From positions 620,001 through 684,000 of the forward strand of contig JADKHK010000013.1 of NCBI GenBank assembly GCA_016721845.1: a stretch of 64,000 nt of DNA, written 5' to 3'. A program made the position numbers and the translations under genes. This DNA comes from Lysobacterales bacterium (GTDB lineage Bacteria; Pseudomonadota; Gammaproteobacteria; Xanthomonadales; Ahniellaceae). Shown here piece after piece: positions 36,419 through 45,805 of this stretch. The notes beneath the pieces were generated by a model, which worked only from the letters and a program-made list of their open reading frames with translations, had not been told where the DNA came from and searched no databases. Each line of letters opens with the position of its first letter. Position 1 is the first letter of the stretch.

Positions 36419-37969
36419 ATGACTTCCGCCCTCCGCAACCTGATCCTCATCCTCGGCGATCAACTCGACGCCGACTCGGCCGCGTTCGACGGATTCGAGG
36501 CCGCGCGCGATGGGGTGTGGATGGCCGAGGTGCGCGAGGAAGCGACGCACGTGTGGTCGCACAAGGCGCGGATCGCGGTGTTTCTGGCGGCGATGCGGCA
36601 CTTCGCAGCCGGGCTGCGTGGGCGCGGCTGGGACGTGCGGTATCGCGCGCACGGCGCGCACGCAGCGGCGACGCTGGCCGATGCGCTGAAGGCCGATCTG
36701 GCGGTGTGGCGACCCGAGCGCGTGATCATGGTGCTGGCCGGCGACGGTCGCGTCGATGCGGCGATCCGTGCGGTCTGTGTCGAGGCCGGCGTGCCGATCG
36801 AGGTGCGCGAAGACCGCCACTTCTACGCGACGCCGGAACAGTTCGCGACCTGGGCCAATGGTCGGCGCGAGCTGCGGCTGGAGTGGTTCTATCGCGACCT
36901 GCGCAAGCGTCATCGCGTGCTGATGGACGGCGCCAAGCCGGCCACCGGGCAGTGGAACTACGACCACGACAATCGCAACGGTTTCGGCGCGCAGGGGCCG
37001 GGTTTCCTGCCGGCGCCGAGGCGCTTCGTGCCCGATGCGATCACGCGCGAGGTGCTGGATCTCGTGGCCCGCGACTACGCCGAACATCCCGGCGATCTCG
37101 ACACGTTTGATTGGCCGGTGACGGCCGAAGCCGCCGAAGCCGCGCTGCAGGATTTCCTTGCGCATCGTCTGCCCGCGTTCGGGCAATGGCAGGACGCGAT
37201 GTGGAGCGGCGAGCCCTGGCTGTATCACTCGCGCCTGTCGGCGGCGATGAACCTGAAGCTGCTGCCTGCGAAGCGCGTGGTCGACGCGGTCGAGGCCGAA
37301 TATCGTGCCGGGCGCGTGCCGATCGCTGCGGCGGAAGGCTTCATCCGCCAGATCCTCGGCTGGCGCGAATACGTGCGCGGCCTGTACTGGTGGCGCATCG
37401 ATCAATGGGCGACCGACAACGCGCTCGACGCACACGCGTCGCTGCCCGAGTTCTATTGGACCGGCGACACCGACCTGCACTGCCTGCGCGACGCCATCGG
37501 GCAAACCCTGCGCCACGGCTACGCCCACCACATCCAGCGGCTGATGGTCACCGGCCTGTATGCGCTGCTCGCCGGCGTCGATCCGCAGGCCGTGCACCGC
37601 TGGTATCTCGCGGTCTATGTCGATGCGGTCGACTGGGTCGAAGTGCCGAACACGCTCGGCATGAGCCAGTTCGCCGACGGCGGCGTCATGGCCAGCAAGC
37701 CCTACATCGCCAGCGGCAAGTACATCGACCGCCAGAGCAACTACTGTCGCGGCTGCCGCTACAAACCCGACCAGATGCTCGGCGCCGAGGCCTGTCCGAT
37801 CACCACGCTGTATTGGGACTTCCTGCGCCGCCACCGCGACCGCTTCAAAGACCACCCGCGCCTCGGCCTGCAAGTCCGCAACCTCGACCGCTTCGATCCC
37901 GACACGCTGGCGGCGTTGCAGGCGCAAGCGGATTCGGTGCGATCGATCAATCCGCCCCAGCCCGCGTGA
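36419..37969 (+). CDS. Cryptochrome/photolyase family protein, Fe-S bacterial type ((6-4) photolyase-like)
   Basis: A 516-residue protein of the FeS-BCP group. The N-terminal alpha/beta domain starts with RNLILILGDQLD. The FAD domain has ILGWREYVRGLYWW, QTLRHGYAHHIQRLMVTG and DWVEVPNTLGMSQFADGG. Four cysteines suitable for a [4Fe-4S] cluster are present (TDLHC, then CRGC and EACP in the C-terminal region). Characterised relatives repair (6-4) photoproducts. ATG at 36419 is the family-like start; GTG at 36347 has a much better Shine-Dalgarno (AAGGAGAG, 36333-36340) and would add 24 residues of poor complexity. The 3' end overlaps the convergent DUF4166 gene by 23 bases. Confidence 0.92.
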   Translation: MTSALRNLILILGDQLDADSAAFDGFEAARDGVWMAEVREEATHVWSHKARIAVFLAAMRHFAAGLRGRGWDVRYRAHGAHAAATLADALKADLAVWRPERVIMVLAGDGRVDAAIRAVCVEAGVPIEVREDRHFYATPEQFATWANGRRELRLEWFYRDLRKRHRVLMDGAKPATGQWNYDHDNRNGFGAQGPGFLPAPRRFVPDAITREVLDLVARDYAEHPGDLDTFDWPVTAEAAEAALQDFLAHRLPAFGQWQDAMWSGEPWLYHSRLSAAMNLKLLPAKRVVDAVEAEYRAGRVPIAAAEGFIRQILGWREYVRGLYWWRIDQWATDNALDAHASLPEFYWTGDTDLHCLRDAIGQTLRHGYAHHIQRLMVTGLYALLAGVDPQAVHRWYLAVYVDAVDWVEVPNTLGMSQFADGGVMASKPYIASGKYIDRQSNYCRGCRYKPDQMLGAEACPITTLYWDFLRRHRDRFKDHPRLGLQVRNLDRFDPDTLAALQAQADSVRSINPPQPA

Positions 37970-38513
37970 TCGCCGTCCCGGCCCGCAAGCGTCCGCCGTA
38001 AGCGAACAGCAGGCCGAGCATCGGCAGGGTCACACGCACCTCGAACACGTAGTGCCCGCCCTCGATCCGCTTCGACGCATCGACCCGCGGCATCAGCACC
38101 ATCGGCACACGGATGCCGTGGATCCAGGCCCGCATCGGCTGCCAACGCCAAGCGCCGTCGGCGACATCGACGTGCAGCGCGATGCGCAGCGCACCGACGG
38201 TTTCCACCCAATACCCCCGCGGCCACGTACCGACCGGATGGAAGCGCGAGCGCATCCAGGTCGAATCGCCAAATCGGCGATCCCAATGCAGGGCGTGCGC
38301 ATCGGAGCGGATGTCGACATGCAACGCGATCTCGCCCGCCTGGCGCGGCAAACCCATGCGGCCTGCCATGCGTCGTCCCAACCATCCGGCGACACCGCGG
38401 CCGTATTGGATCCGGACATTGCCCTGCAGCGTGCCGCCGAAACGATGCAGCGACTGCAGCAACGGATGCAGTCGCGAGAATCCGGTATCGAACCAGCGTT
38501 CCACCGCATCCAT
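37947..38513 (-). CDS. DUF4166 domain protein
   Basis: A protein of about 188 residues that fits the DUF4166 family: LHRFGGTLQGNVRIQYGRG at the start, HVDIRSDAHALHWDRRFG in the middle, and a C-terminal strand-rich region (YVFEVRVTLPMLGLLFAYGGRLR). The function is unknown. The start at 38513 leaves a 16-bp gap to the upstream flavoprotein gene; an alternative ATG at 38543 would overlap that gene by 14 bp. Its 3' end overlaps the convergent photolyase gene. Confidence 0.7.
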   Translation of the reverse strand: MDAVERWFDTGFSRLHPLLQSLHRFGGTLQGNVRIQYGRGVAGWLGRRMAGRMGLPRQAGEIALHVDIRSDAHALHWDRRFGDSTWMRSRFHPVGTWPRGYWVETVGALRIALHVDVADGAWRWQPMRAWIHGIRVPMVLMPRVDASKRIEGGHYVFEVRVTLPMLGLLFAYGGRLRAGTAITRAGAD

Positions 38514-38529
38514 GGGCGACGCGTCGCGC

Positions 38530-40134
38530 TCAGCGCGTGCCATTGATCGCCAACGCCACTGCCTGCGCGACTTCGATGCCGTCGATGGCGGCGGAGTAGA
38601 TGCCGCCGGCGTAACTCGCGCCTTCGCCGGCGGGGTAGAGGCCGCGGGTGTTGATGCTCTGGTAGTCGGCGCCGCGGGTGATGCGGATGGGCGACGACGT
38701 GCGTGTTTCGACGGCGGTGAGCAGCGCGTCCGGCATCGCGAATCCCTTGATCTGGCGGTCGAGGGCGGGCAGGGCTTCGCGCATCGCGGCGATGGCGTAG
38801 TCGGGCAGGGCGGTGCTCAGGTCGCACAGGTGCACGCCCGGCTGGTACGAAGGCAGCACCGATCCGAGTTCGGTCGACGGTCGGCCGGCGAGGAAGTCGC
38901 CGACGCGTTGCGCGGGCGCGCGATAGTCGCCGCCGCCGAGTGCGAAGGCGCGACGTTCCCAGTGGCGCTGGAAGTCGATGCCGGCCAGCGGGCCGCCCGG
39001 ATAGTCCTCCGGGCTGATGCCGACGACGAAGCCGGCATTGGCATTGCGTTCGTTGCGCGAATATTGGCTCATGCCATTGGTGACGACCTGGCCCGCTTCC
39101 GACGTGGCCGCGACCACGGTGCCGCCCGGGCACATGCAGAAGCTGTAGACGGAGCGGCCGTTGCGGGCGTGATGCACCAGCTTGTAGTCGGCGGCGCCGA
39201 GCAGCGGATGGCCGGCGTGGTCGCCGAAGCGGGCGCGGTCGATCAGCGACTGCGGATGCTCGATGCGGAAGCCGATCGAGAACGGCTTGGCCTCGATGTG
39301 CACGCCCTGGTCGTGCAGATGCTGGAAGGTGTCTCGGGCGCTGTGGCCGATGGCGAGCACGACGTGGTCGCTGCGCAGTTCATCGCCGTTCGCCAAGCGC
39401 ACGCCGCGCACCTGCCGGTCCTCGATCAGCAGTTCCTCGACGCGCGTACTGAAACGAATCTCGCCGCCGAGCGCTTCGATGTCGCCGCGCATCTTCTCGA
39501 TCATGCTGACCAGGCGGAAGGTGCCGATGTGCGGCTTGCTGACGTAGAGGATTTCCTCGGGCGCGCCGGCTGCGACGAATTCCTCCAGCACCTTGCGGCC
39601 GTAGTGCTGCGGGTCCTTGATCTGGCTGTAGAGCTTGCCGTCCGAGAACGTGCCGGCGCCGCCTTCGCCGAATTGCACGTTCGATTCCGGGTTCAGCACG
39701 CTGCCGCGCCACAGGCCCCAGGTGTCCTTGGTGCGCTCGCGCACGGCCTTGCCGCGTTCGAGCACGATCGGGCGATAGCCCATTTGCGCGAGGATCAGCG
39801 CCGTGAACAGCCCGCAAGGCCCGAAGCCGATGATCAGCGGGCGATGCTTGAGGTTGGCCGGCGCCTGCGCGACGAAGCGATAGGTCATGTCCGGGCTGGC
39901 GGCGACATGCGCGATCGCGCGCTTCGACACCGCAGCTTCGACGCCCTCGCGCAGCGTGACATCGACCGTGTAGATCAGCTGGATCTGTTTCTTCTGGCGC
40001 GCGTCGTAGCTGCGCTTGTAGACGGTGAACGCGACCAGGTCGTCCGCGCCGATGCCGAGGCGCGCAAGGAGGGCGGCGCGCAGGTCGTCCTCGGGATGGT
40101 CCAGCGGCAGCTTGAGTTCGGTGAGTCGCAACAT
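38530..40134 (-). CDS. FAD-dependent oxidoreductase, uncharacterised YtfN-independent long type
   Basis: A 534-residue flavoprotein of the family commonly annotated as NAD(P)/FAD-dependent oxidoreductase or FAD-dependent dehydrogenase. After about 95 residues of small N-terminal domain (LRLTELKLPLDHPEDDLRAA) comes the FAD-binding glycine motif LIIGFGPCGLFTALILAQMG. FGEGGAGTFSDGKLYSQIKDP and the C-terminal YPAGEGASYAGGIYSAAIDG are hallmarks of this family. The substrate is unknown. It begins a minus-strand pair with DUF4166 and diverges from the HI0933-like flavoprotein gene. Confidence 0.85.
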   Translation of the reverse strand: MLRLTELKLPLDHPEDDLRAALLARLGIGADDLVAFTVYKRSYDARQKKQIQLIYTVDVTLREGVEAAVSKRAIAHVAASPDMTYRFVAQAPANLKHRPLIIGFGPCGLFTALILAQMGYRPIVLERGKAVRERTKDTWGLWRGSVLNPESNVQFGEGGAGTFSDGKLYSQIKDPQHYGRKVLEEFVAAGAPEEILYVSKPHIGTFRLVSMIEKMRGDIEALGGEIRFSTRVEELLIEDRQVRGVRLANGDELRSDHVVLAIGHSARDTFQHLHDQGVHIEAKPFSIGFRIEHPQSLIDRARFGDHAGHPLLGAADYKLVHHARNGRSVYSFCMCPGGTVVAATSEAGQVVTNGMSQYSRNERNANAGFVVGISPEDYPGGPLAGIDFQRHWERRAFALGGGDYRAPAQRVGDFLAGRPSTELGSVLPSYQPGVHLCDLSTALPDYAIAAMREALPALDRQIKGFAMPDALLTAVETRTSSPIRITRGADYQSINTRGLYPAGEGASYAGGIYSAAIDGIEVAQAVALAINGTR

Positions 40135-40212
40135 CGCGGGGAGCTGATCGGATTCGGCCGGGCATGCTAGCGTCCCGGCCGATGAGCGTTCCAGTCGCAG
40201 TGGAACGAGTCC

Positions 40213-41454
40213 GTGGATGCCTGGGTGGGGGGGGGGGCGGGGGCCGCCGGGCGGGGGGCCGGCGCGCGCGTGATCGGCGGCGGCGCTGCCGGCCTGATGT
40301 GTGCGTTGACCGCGGGCCAGCGCGGCCGGCGCGTGCGCGTGCTCGAGCATGCGAACCGCGTCGGCAAGAAGATCCTGATGTCGGGCGGCGGGCGCTGCAA
40401 TTTCACCAACACCGGCACCACACCTGCGAATTATCTTTCTGCAAATCCGCACTACTGCAAGTCGGCGCTGGCGCGCTTTCGGCCGGCGCAGTTCATCGAA
40501 TTGGTCGAGCGCCACGGCATCGCGTATCACGAGAAGGAACTCGGGCAGTTGTTCTGCGACGATTCCTCGAAGCAGATCGTGCGGATGCTGCTGGACGAGT
40601 GCGAGGCCGGCGGCGTGCGCATCGATACCTCGTGCCGGGTCGATGGCGTGGAACGGATCGACGGCGGTTTCGTCGTGCAGACCGCGCTCGGACCGATCCG
40701 AACGAGCGCGCTGGTGGTCGCCACCGGCGGCCTGTCGATCCCGAGCATGGGCGCGACCGGCTTCGGCTACGAGCTCGCGCGCCAGTTCGGCCACACGGTG
40801 TTGCCGACACGCGCCGGGCTGGTGCCGCTGACGCTGTCGGGCAAGCATCAGGAACGTTTCGAAGGCCTGAGCGGCGTGGCCTTGCCGGTGTCGGCGCGTT
40901 GCAACGGCCAGCAGTTCGACAACTTCATGCTGATCACGCACCGCGGCGTCAGCGGTCCGGCGATCCTGCAGATTTCCTCTTACTGGCGGCCAGGCGACGA
41001 CCTGCGCCTCGATCTCTTGCCGCAGGCGGATGCGTTCGCTGCGTTCAAGGACTTGCAGGCCAAGCGTCCCGCGGCCGAACTGCGCACCGCGCTTGCCGAC
41101 CTGCTGCCGAAACGCTTCGCCGAGCGCCTGTGCGAGGTCTGGTTCGAGTCGCGTCCGATCAAGCAGTTCAACGATCCCGAACTGCGCGCCATCGCCGCGC
41201 AACTGCAGGACTGGCCACTCGTCGCCAGCGGCACCGAAGGCTATCGCACCGCCGAAGTCACGCTCGGCGGCGTCGACACCGACGAACTCTCATCGACCAC
41301 GATGCAATCCAAACACGTGCCCGGCCTCTATTTCATCGGCGAAGTCGTCGACGTCACCGGCTGGCTCGGCGGCTACAACTTCCAATGGGCCTGGGCCTCG
41401 GGACATGCGGCGGGCGTTATTTTTTTAAGTCGTCTGAGACGTTGGCAGGGCTGA
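40213..41454 (+). CDS. HI0933/YhiN-family flavoprotein (aminoacetone oxidase family), N-terminus uncertain
   Basis: A 413-residue FAD protein. The dinucleotide-binding motif RVIGGGAAGLMCAL, GKKILMSGGGRCNFTN, the YHEKELGQLFCDDSSKQIV segment and the C-terminal VVDVTGWLGGYNFQWAWASGHAAG are family marks. Its role is uncertain; relatives are annotated as aminoacetone oxidases or as oxidoreductases of unknown substrate. The first 17 codons consist of G-rich sequence including an 11-G run, unlike the expected beta strand before GGGAAG, so the true start (perhaps ATG at 40182 after a frameshift correction) is unclear. The C-terminal tail also runs into repeat-like sequence before the IS21 remnant. 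Confidence 0.82.
   Translation: MDAWVGGGAGAAGRGAGARVIGGGAAGLMCALTAGQRGRRVRVLEHANRVGKKILMSGGGRCNFTNTGTTPANYLSANPHYCKSALARFRPAQFIELVERHGIAYHEKELGQLFCDDSSKQIVRMLLDECEAGGVRIDTSCRVDGVERIDGGFVVQTALGPIRTSALVVATGGLSIPSMGATGFGYELARQFGHTVLPTRAGLVPLTLSGKHQERFEGLSGVALPVSARCNGQQFDNFMLITHRGVSGPAILQISSYWRPGDDLRLDLLPQADAFAAFKDLQAKRPAAELRTALADLLPKRFAERLCEVWFESRPIKQFNDPELRAIAAQLQDWPLVASGTEGYRTAEVTLGGVDTDELSSTTMQSKHVPGLYFIGEVVDVTGWLGGYNFQWAWASGHAAGVIFLSRLRRWQG
40227..40262. repeat. G-rich low-complexity block in the flavoprotein 5' end
   Basis: An 11-base G-run at 40227-40237 is followed by GC-only sequence to 40262. It replaces what should be the first codons of the flavoprotein gene. It resembles the two blocks inside the IS256 remnant and may be an assembly or base-calling artefact. 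Confidence 0.6.
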
Positions 41455-41565
41455 CGCCCGAACCGAGGCGAGGGGGGACGCGCACTCCCAGACTTCGCAC
41501 GCCATCATGGCCTGCAAGCCTTGTCCCGAGCCACATCTGCGTTTGGCGTGCATGTTGCCGCTCGC

Positions 41566-42405
41566 TGAAAATTGACCAGGAAAACGAGGTTTTGCGCGTT
41601 CAAAATTGACCAGGGTGTCCAACCTACCGCGTGGTGATTTCACCAACAGGAAGAAGAGGGCACACCATGGCGATGACGCTCCCGGGACGGCTGTCGTCTG
41701 CGACGTTGCTCTTTGCACGCGATTGAGGCGAGGGGCACCAGGAAAGGATCGGCGCGGCGGGCGGAAGGATCGCAACACAGTGACGTGGACCTGTGGGGTG
41801 ACCCGCACCGGCCGGCGCGGCGGGGACCACCTGGGACCGGAGACCCGAAAGCCGGACCGGACCGACCGAACCCCGCGACACACGATAGACGGCACATACG
41901 CGAGCCCCCACGTCCTGCACAGGCGCAGATACGCGGACGCTGCACTGAGGTGACCAGCAGAGGTCATCAGCTCAAGCAGGCGCGACGGTGCCACCAGCTG
42001 AACACGACACCAGTGAACACACCGTGACTTGGCCGGGTTCGACTTTGCGCAATCGAAGGTCGACGCGGCATTGATCGGCAAACTGGCGACGCTGACCTTC
42101 ACCGAGAAGGCCGAGAATGCCGTGCTGATCGGCGGCACCGGCAAGACGCATCTGGCCACCCGAGATTGAGGAGTCATGGTGAGGAGGCACCGAGCTCGCC
42201 AACCGACGCGATGTGACGATGCGTAGGCGCGGTTTCCGCGCTTTGCTATCGACATCAATCAGGGAGCGACTTCCAGCGGGACGACCACAGCAGGCCGAAG
42301 TCGGGCGATGACGTGTTGATGCTTGGCGAACCACAGCATGAAGGCCTGACCGTCTCACGAATGGAGAGCGCCCGACGTAGTGTGTCGGTCAAAATTTTAG
42401 TCAAG
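41566..42405. mobile_element. IS21-family insertion sequence remnant
   Basis: The left end has TGAAAATTGACCAGG at 41566-41580 and the same 13-base core AAAATTGACCAGG again at 41602-41614, the repeated terminal motifs typical of IS21-type elements. The right end has the inverted form GGTCAAAATTTT at 42387-42398. Between them is a short istB fragment (42017-42169) and otherwise degenerate sequence with no recognisable istA. About 390 bp (41620-42010) hold no gene I can identify. The right end abuts the broken 3' end of the DegP-like gene. Confidence 0.7.
42017..42169 (+). pseudogene. istB: istB (IS21 helper ATPase) fragment
   Basis: An in-frame stretch of about 50 codons matches the start of IstB ATPases: RDLAGFDFAQSKVDAAL, KLATLTFTEKAENAVLIG and then a shortened P-loop, GGTGKTHLAT, missing residues compared with GPxGTGKTH. 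It ends at a premature TGA at 42167-42169. A faint continuation in other frames (around 42235-42275, like RFPRFAIDINQ) suggests further decay. The fragment is non-functional. Confidence 0.75.
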
Positions 42406-43422
42406 GGCGTGGCCGTCGATCGAGACGATGAGGTCGCCGCGCCGCAAGCCCGCCTTGTGTGCCGGCGTGCCGGATTCGACCTTGTCGACGCGCAGGCCGC
42501 CCGCGCCTTCGACACTCGACGCCTGCGTCGCGTTTGCCTTAAGGCTCACCGGCACGAATCCGAGATAACCGCGACGCACCCGGCCGATGTCGCGCAGCTG
42601 CGGCAGTATGTCGCGCACCATGTTGGACGGCACCGCGAAACCGATGTTCTCGGCGCCGAAGTTGACCGCCGTGGTGACGCCCACCGCGTGCCCCTGCATG
42701 TCCACCATCGGACCGCCGGAATTGCCGAAGTTGATCGCCGCGTCGGTCTGGATGAAATTCTCGAACGCACCGATGTCACTGACGCCGATCTCGCGCCCCT
42801 TGGCCGAGATGATGCCGGTGGTCACGGTCTTGTCGAGTGCGAGCGGATTGCCGATCACCATCACCCAGTCGCCCACGCGGCTCGCATCGCTGTCGGCGAG
42901 TTCGAGAAAGGGCAGGTCGCGGCCGGCGTCGATCTGCAGCAAGGCGATGTCGGTGAGTGGGTCGCTGCCACGAACGCGCGCCGGGTAGGTGCGGCCATCG
43001 AGCATCACCTCCACCGTCTGCGCGCCCTCGATCACGTGGACATTGGTCACGATCAGCCCGTCTTTCGAAACGAGAAATCCGGTGCCGCCCGTCTTGATCG
43101 GTGTGCCGTCGGATTCGGCCTCGGGTTGCGGGCCCTTGTCGCCTTCGCCGAAGAAGAACGTGTAGGGATCGATGGGCTGCTCGCGCTGCGGCGCATTGCC
43201 GGTCTTGGCATCGGACGAGGCACCACCCTCGATCGTCGTCGCGTGAATCGCAACCACGGCTGGCGCGACAGCGTCCGCCAGATCCGCCCAACTGGTCGGT
43301 GGCCGGAAGCGATCCGGCACGCGCACCGCCTGTGCGCTCGCCGCAATGGCGATCGAACCCAACAACACGGCCGGCAGCATTCGCCAGTGGATTTCATGTG
43401 CGACACGACGCAGTGTTTTCAT
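42397..43422 (-). CDS. DegP/DegQ-like periplasmic serine protease, truncated in the PDZ domain
   Basis: A 341-residue HtrA-family protein with a signal peptide (about residues 14-32). The catalytic residues are visible: His in IVTNVHVIEG, Asp in LTDIALLQI and Ser in NFGNSGGPMVD. One PDZ domain begins near residue 265 (RRGYLGFVPVSLK) but stops at GDLIVSIDGHALD, midway, where the sequence meets the right end of the IS21 remnant. The stop codon comes from the element. The protease domain is complete, so a shortened enzyme might still be made, but substrate binding or oligomerisation may be lost. Confidence 0.85.
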   Translation of the reverse strand: MKTLRRVAHEIHWRMLPAVLLGSIAIAASAQAVRVPDRFRPPTSWADLADAVAPAVVAIHATTIEGGASSDAKTGNAPQREQPIDPYTFFFGEGDKGPQPEAESDGTPIKTGGTGFLVSKDGLIVTNVHVIEGAQTVEVMLDGRTYPARVRGSDPLTDIALLQIDAGRDLPFLELADSDASRVGDWVMVIGNPLALDKTVTTGIISAKGREIGVSDIGAFENFIQTDAAINFGNSGGPMVDMQGHAVGVTTAVNFGAENIGFAVPSNMVRDILPQLRDIGRVRRGYLGFVPVSLKANATQASSVEGAGGLRVDKVESGTPAHKAGLRRGDLIVSIDGHALD

Positions 43423-43540
43423 GCCGCCGAACCTAACACGGCGACCGCCGCGCGCCGCGGGCGAAGAACAAACCGGGATGGCTCGTCATCTGTGCCGTCC
43501 CGATGTTGGTACGATGGCGGAGCGATCCGAGGCGGAAGCC

Positions 43541-44743
43541 ATGCCCAACTCACTCAGCTGTGCAGCACGTTTGAACGTGCTCGCCCTGTTTGTCGCGATC
43601 GGTGCGTCGAGTGCGGGTGCTGTGGATCGCATCGTCACCAATTCGGCCACGGGCAATGACACTGTGTGCGACGCACACTGCACCTTGGAAGAAGCCATTG
43701 CCGTCGCCATCCCCGGGCAAGACGTGGTGCGATTTGACCCAACCGTATTCAGCACACCACAGTCCATCGCCAGTGGCGGTTTTTATGTCATCGTGTTCAA
43801 TAAATCTCTGACGGTGATCGGTCCTGGCAGTGACTTGTTGACCATCAACGGCACGCTGCGGAATATCGCACCCACTGCAGCTACGTCGTATGACATTCGC
43901 GGCCTCACGTTCAACACCGTCAATGGATTTTGGGTGCTTAACGGCGCATCTGCGCGCTTTGAAGATGTGCGATTCACCAGCCCCCCTTTTAGCGACTCCG
44001 CAATTTGGGCACTGAATGGCAATTTGACGGTCTCGATGTGCGAGTTTGTAAGTATCAGTTACGGTGGTGCTGGTGCTGCCATTGCCCAAGAGAACGGCGG
44101 GCTACTCAATGTGAACAACTCCACGTTCAAAAACAACTCGGCTAGTTTGGGCGCGGGCATTTACAGCCGAGCGCAACAAGTCTCGATCCTGGGCAACACG
44201 TTTGATGGCAATCACTCAGACAATAGTGGCGGCGCGATCTACCTGACCTCGGCGATCAAGGCCGAAGTCGGCAACAACACGTTTTACAACAACACGGCAT
44301 CGGGGCCGGGCGGAGCCATTGGGGTTGAGGCAGGCACACAAACATTTGGCGCGTACAACAACACCATCGTGAACAATCAAGGCGTGTCGGCAGCCATTTA
44401 TTCCGATTCACCCACCGCCATCATTGCCAACAACATCATCGCGATGAACTTTGACTTGGGCAACGGCCCCTTGCCACCCATTGGCGGCGGCGGATTGAAT
44501 GTCAGTCATTCCAACATCACCAGCTCGTCCAGTCTCAACCTCGCGCCATTGGCCGACAACGGCGGCCTGACGCAAACCATGGCTCTGCTCGACAACAGCA
44601 CCGCCATCAGCGCCGGCGATCCCGTCGTCTGCAACCTCGCGCCGATCAATGGCATCGACCAACGAGGGCGCCCGCGTCACGTGTGCGATGTGGGTGCGTA
44701 TGCCAGTACACCCGTAACTGTTTTTGCGGATGGTTTTGAGTAA
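43541..44743 (+). CDS. Secreted parallel beta-helix protein (CSLREA-like, choice-of-anchor Q) with VFADGFE tail
   Basis: A 400-residue exported protein. A signal peptide (residues 1 to about 26) is followed by CDAHCTLEEAIAVA, a variant of the CSLREA motif, then right-handed beta-helix repeats rich in Asn, Gly and Ser (NNSTFKNNSASLGAGIYS, NNTFYNNTASGPGGAIG). LAPLADNGGLTQTMALL and DQRGRPRHVCDVGAY match the choice-of-anchor Q region. It ends in PVTVFADGFE, similar to the ending of the protein at 21686-23098. Base composition is lower in GC than the flanks, as for many Asn-rich helix proteins. Function unknown; probably adhesive or surface-exposed. Confidence 0.82.
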   Translation: MPNSLSCAARLNVLALFVAIGASSAGAVDRIVTNSATGNDTVCDAHCTLEEAIAVAIPGQDVVRFDPTVFSTPQSIASGGFYVIVFNKSLTVIGPGSDLLTINGTLRNIAPTAATSYDIRGLTFNTVNGFWVLNGASARFEDVRFTSPPFSDSAIWALNGNLTVSMCEFVSISYGGAGAAIAQENGGLLNVNNSTFKNNSASLGAGIYSRAQQVSILGNTFDGNHSDNSGGAIYLTSAIKAEVGNNTFYNNTASGPGGAIGVEAGTQTFGAYNNTIVNNQGVSAAIYSDSPTAIIANNIIAMNFDLGNGPLPPIGGGGLNVSHSNITSSSSLNLAPLADNGGLTQTMALLDNSTAISAGDPVVCNLAPINGIDQRGRPRHVCDVGAYASTPVTVFADGFE

Positions 44744-44845
44744 CTCGACGAAGAGCGTTCCTGGCGTCGAACGACGAATGACCTGCGGCGACCAGTGGCT
44801 TCAATCGCTACACTCGATCCCGACGACAACCGGGAAGGAACCGAC

Positions 44846-45805
44846 ATGGCGGCAGCAGTGCAGGCGGAGGCGCGGGCCGCTGAGCCGATCGTCTCGATCC
44901 GTGCTTTAACCAAGACTTACGCGAACGGGTTTTCGGCGCTGAAGGGCATCGACCTCGACATTCGGCGCGGCGAGATCTTCGCCTTGCTCGGGCCGAACGG
45001 GGCGGGCAAGACGACCCTGATCAGCATCATCTGCGGCATTGTCAATGCATCGAGCGGCCGCGTCGTCGCCGACGGTTTCGACAATGTGTCGGACTTCCGC
45101 AAAGCGCGCGCCCGCATCGGCCTGGTGCCGCAGGAACTGCACACCGACGCCTTCGAAACCGTCTGGGCCACCTGCAATTTCAGTCGCGGGCTGTTCGGCT
45201 TCAAGCCTGCCCCGGCGCATATCGAACAGGTGCTCAGGGATCTGAGTTTGTGGGACAAGCGCAACGACAAGATCATGACGCTCTCGGGCGGCATGAAGCG
45301 GCGTGTGCTGATCGCCAAGGCGCTCTCGCACGAGCCGAGCATCCTGTTCCTCGACGAACCCACGGCCGGCGTCGACGTCGAACTGCGCCACGACATGTGG
45401 AACGTCGTGCGCCGCCTGCGCGAGCGCGGCACCACGATCATCCTGACCACGCACTACATCGAGGAAGCCGAGGAAATGGCCGACCGCGTCGGCGTGATCC
45501 TGAAGGGCGAGATCATCCTCGTCGAGGACAAGAGCACGCTGATGAAGAAGCTCGGCAAGCGCGAACTGGCGCTGCATCTGAACGAGCCGCTGGCCGCGAT
45601 CCCGGCCGCGCTCGCCGATCTCAATCTCGAACTGCAGGAGCAGGGCAGCGTGCTCGTCTATCGCTTCGACGCGGGTGGCGAAGCGACCGGCATCTCGCGC
45701 TTGCTGAACCGCCTCGGCAGCGAGGGCATCGGCTTCCATGATCTGAAAACCAGCGAAACCTCGCTCGAAGAAATCTTCGTCAGCCTGGTCAAGGAGCGCG
45801 CATGA
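44846..45805 (+). CDS. ABC-2 type transporter ATP-binding protein (YadG-like)
   Basis: A 319-residue ATPase with Walker [11 protein letters not shown]-loop [11 protein letters not shown], signature [15 protein letters not shown], Walker [13 protein letters not shown] and H-loop [16 protein letters not shown]-terminal extension of about 85 residues follows the ATPase core, as in YadG/DrrA-like proteins. The start at 44846 has GGAAGG eight bases upstream. It overlaps the permease gene by four bases, and together they form an exporter of unknown substrate. Confidence 0.93.
   Translation: MAAAVQAEARAAEPIVSIRALTKTYANGFSALKGIDLDIRRGEIFALLGPNGAGKTTLISIICGIVNASSGRVVADGFDNVSDFRKARARIGLVPQELHTDAFETVWATCNFSRGLFGFKPAPAHIEQVLRDLSLWDKRNDKIMTLSGGMKRRVLIAKALSHEPSILFLDEPTAGVDVELRHDMWNVVRRLRERGTTIILTTHYIEEAEEMADRVGVILKGEIILVEDKSTLMKKLGKRELALHLNEPLAAIPAALADLNLELQEQGSVLVYRFDAGGEATGISRLLNRLGSEGIGFHDLKTSETSLEEIFVSLVKERA

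Noticed and set aside
38113..40170. A 685-codon plus-strand frame over the flavoprotein and DUF4166 genes
   Set aside because: The minus strand holds clear FAD motifs and family signatures. The plus frame has none and runs across two genes.
41620..42010. Possible istA coding sequence in the IS21 remnant
   Set aside because: I could not find any IstA motif in any frame, so only the element ends and the istB fragment are claimed.
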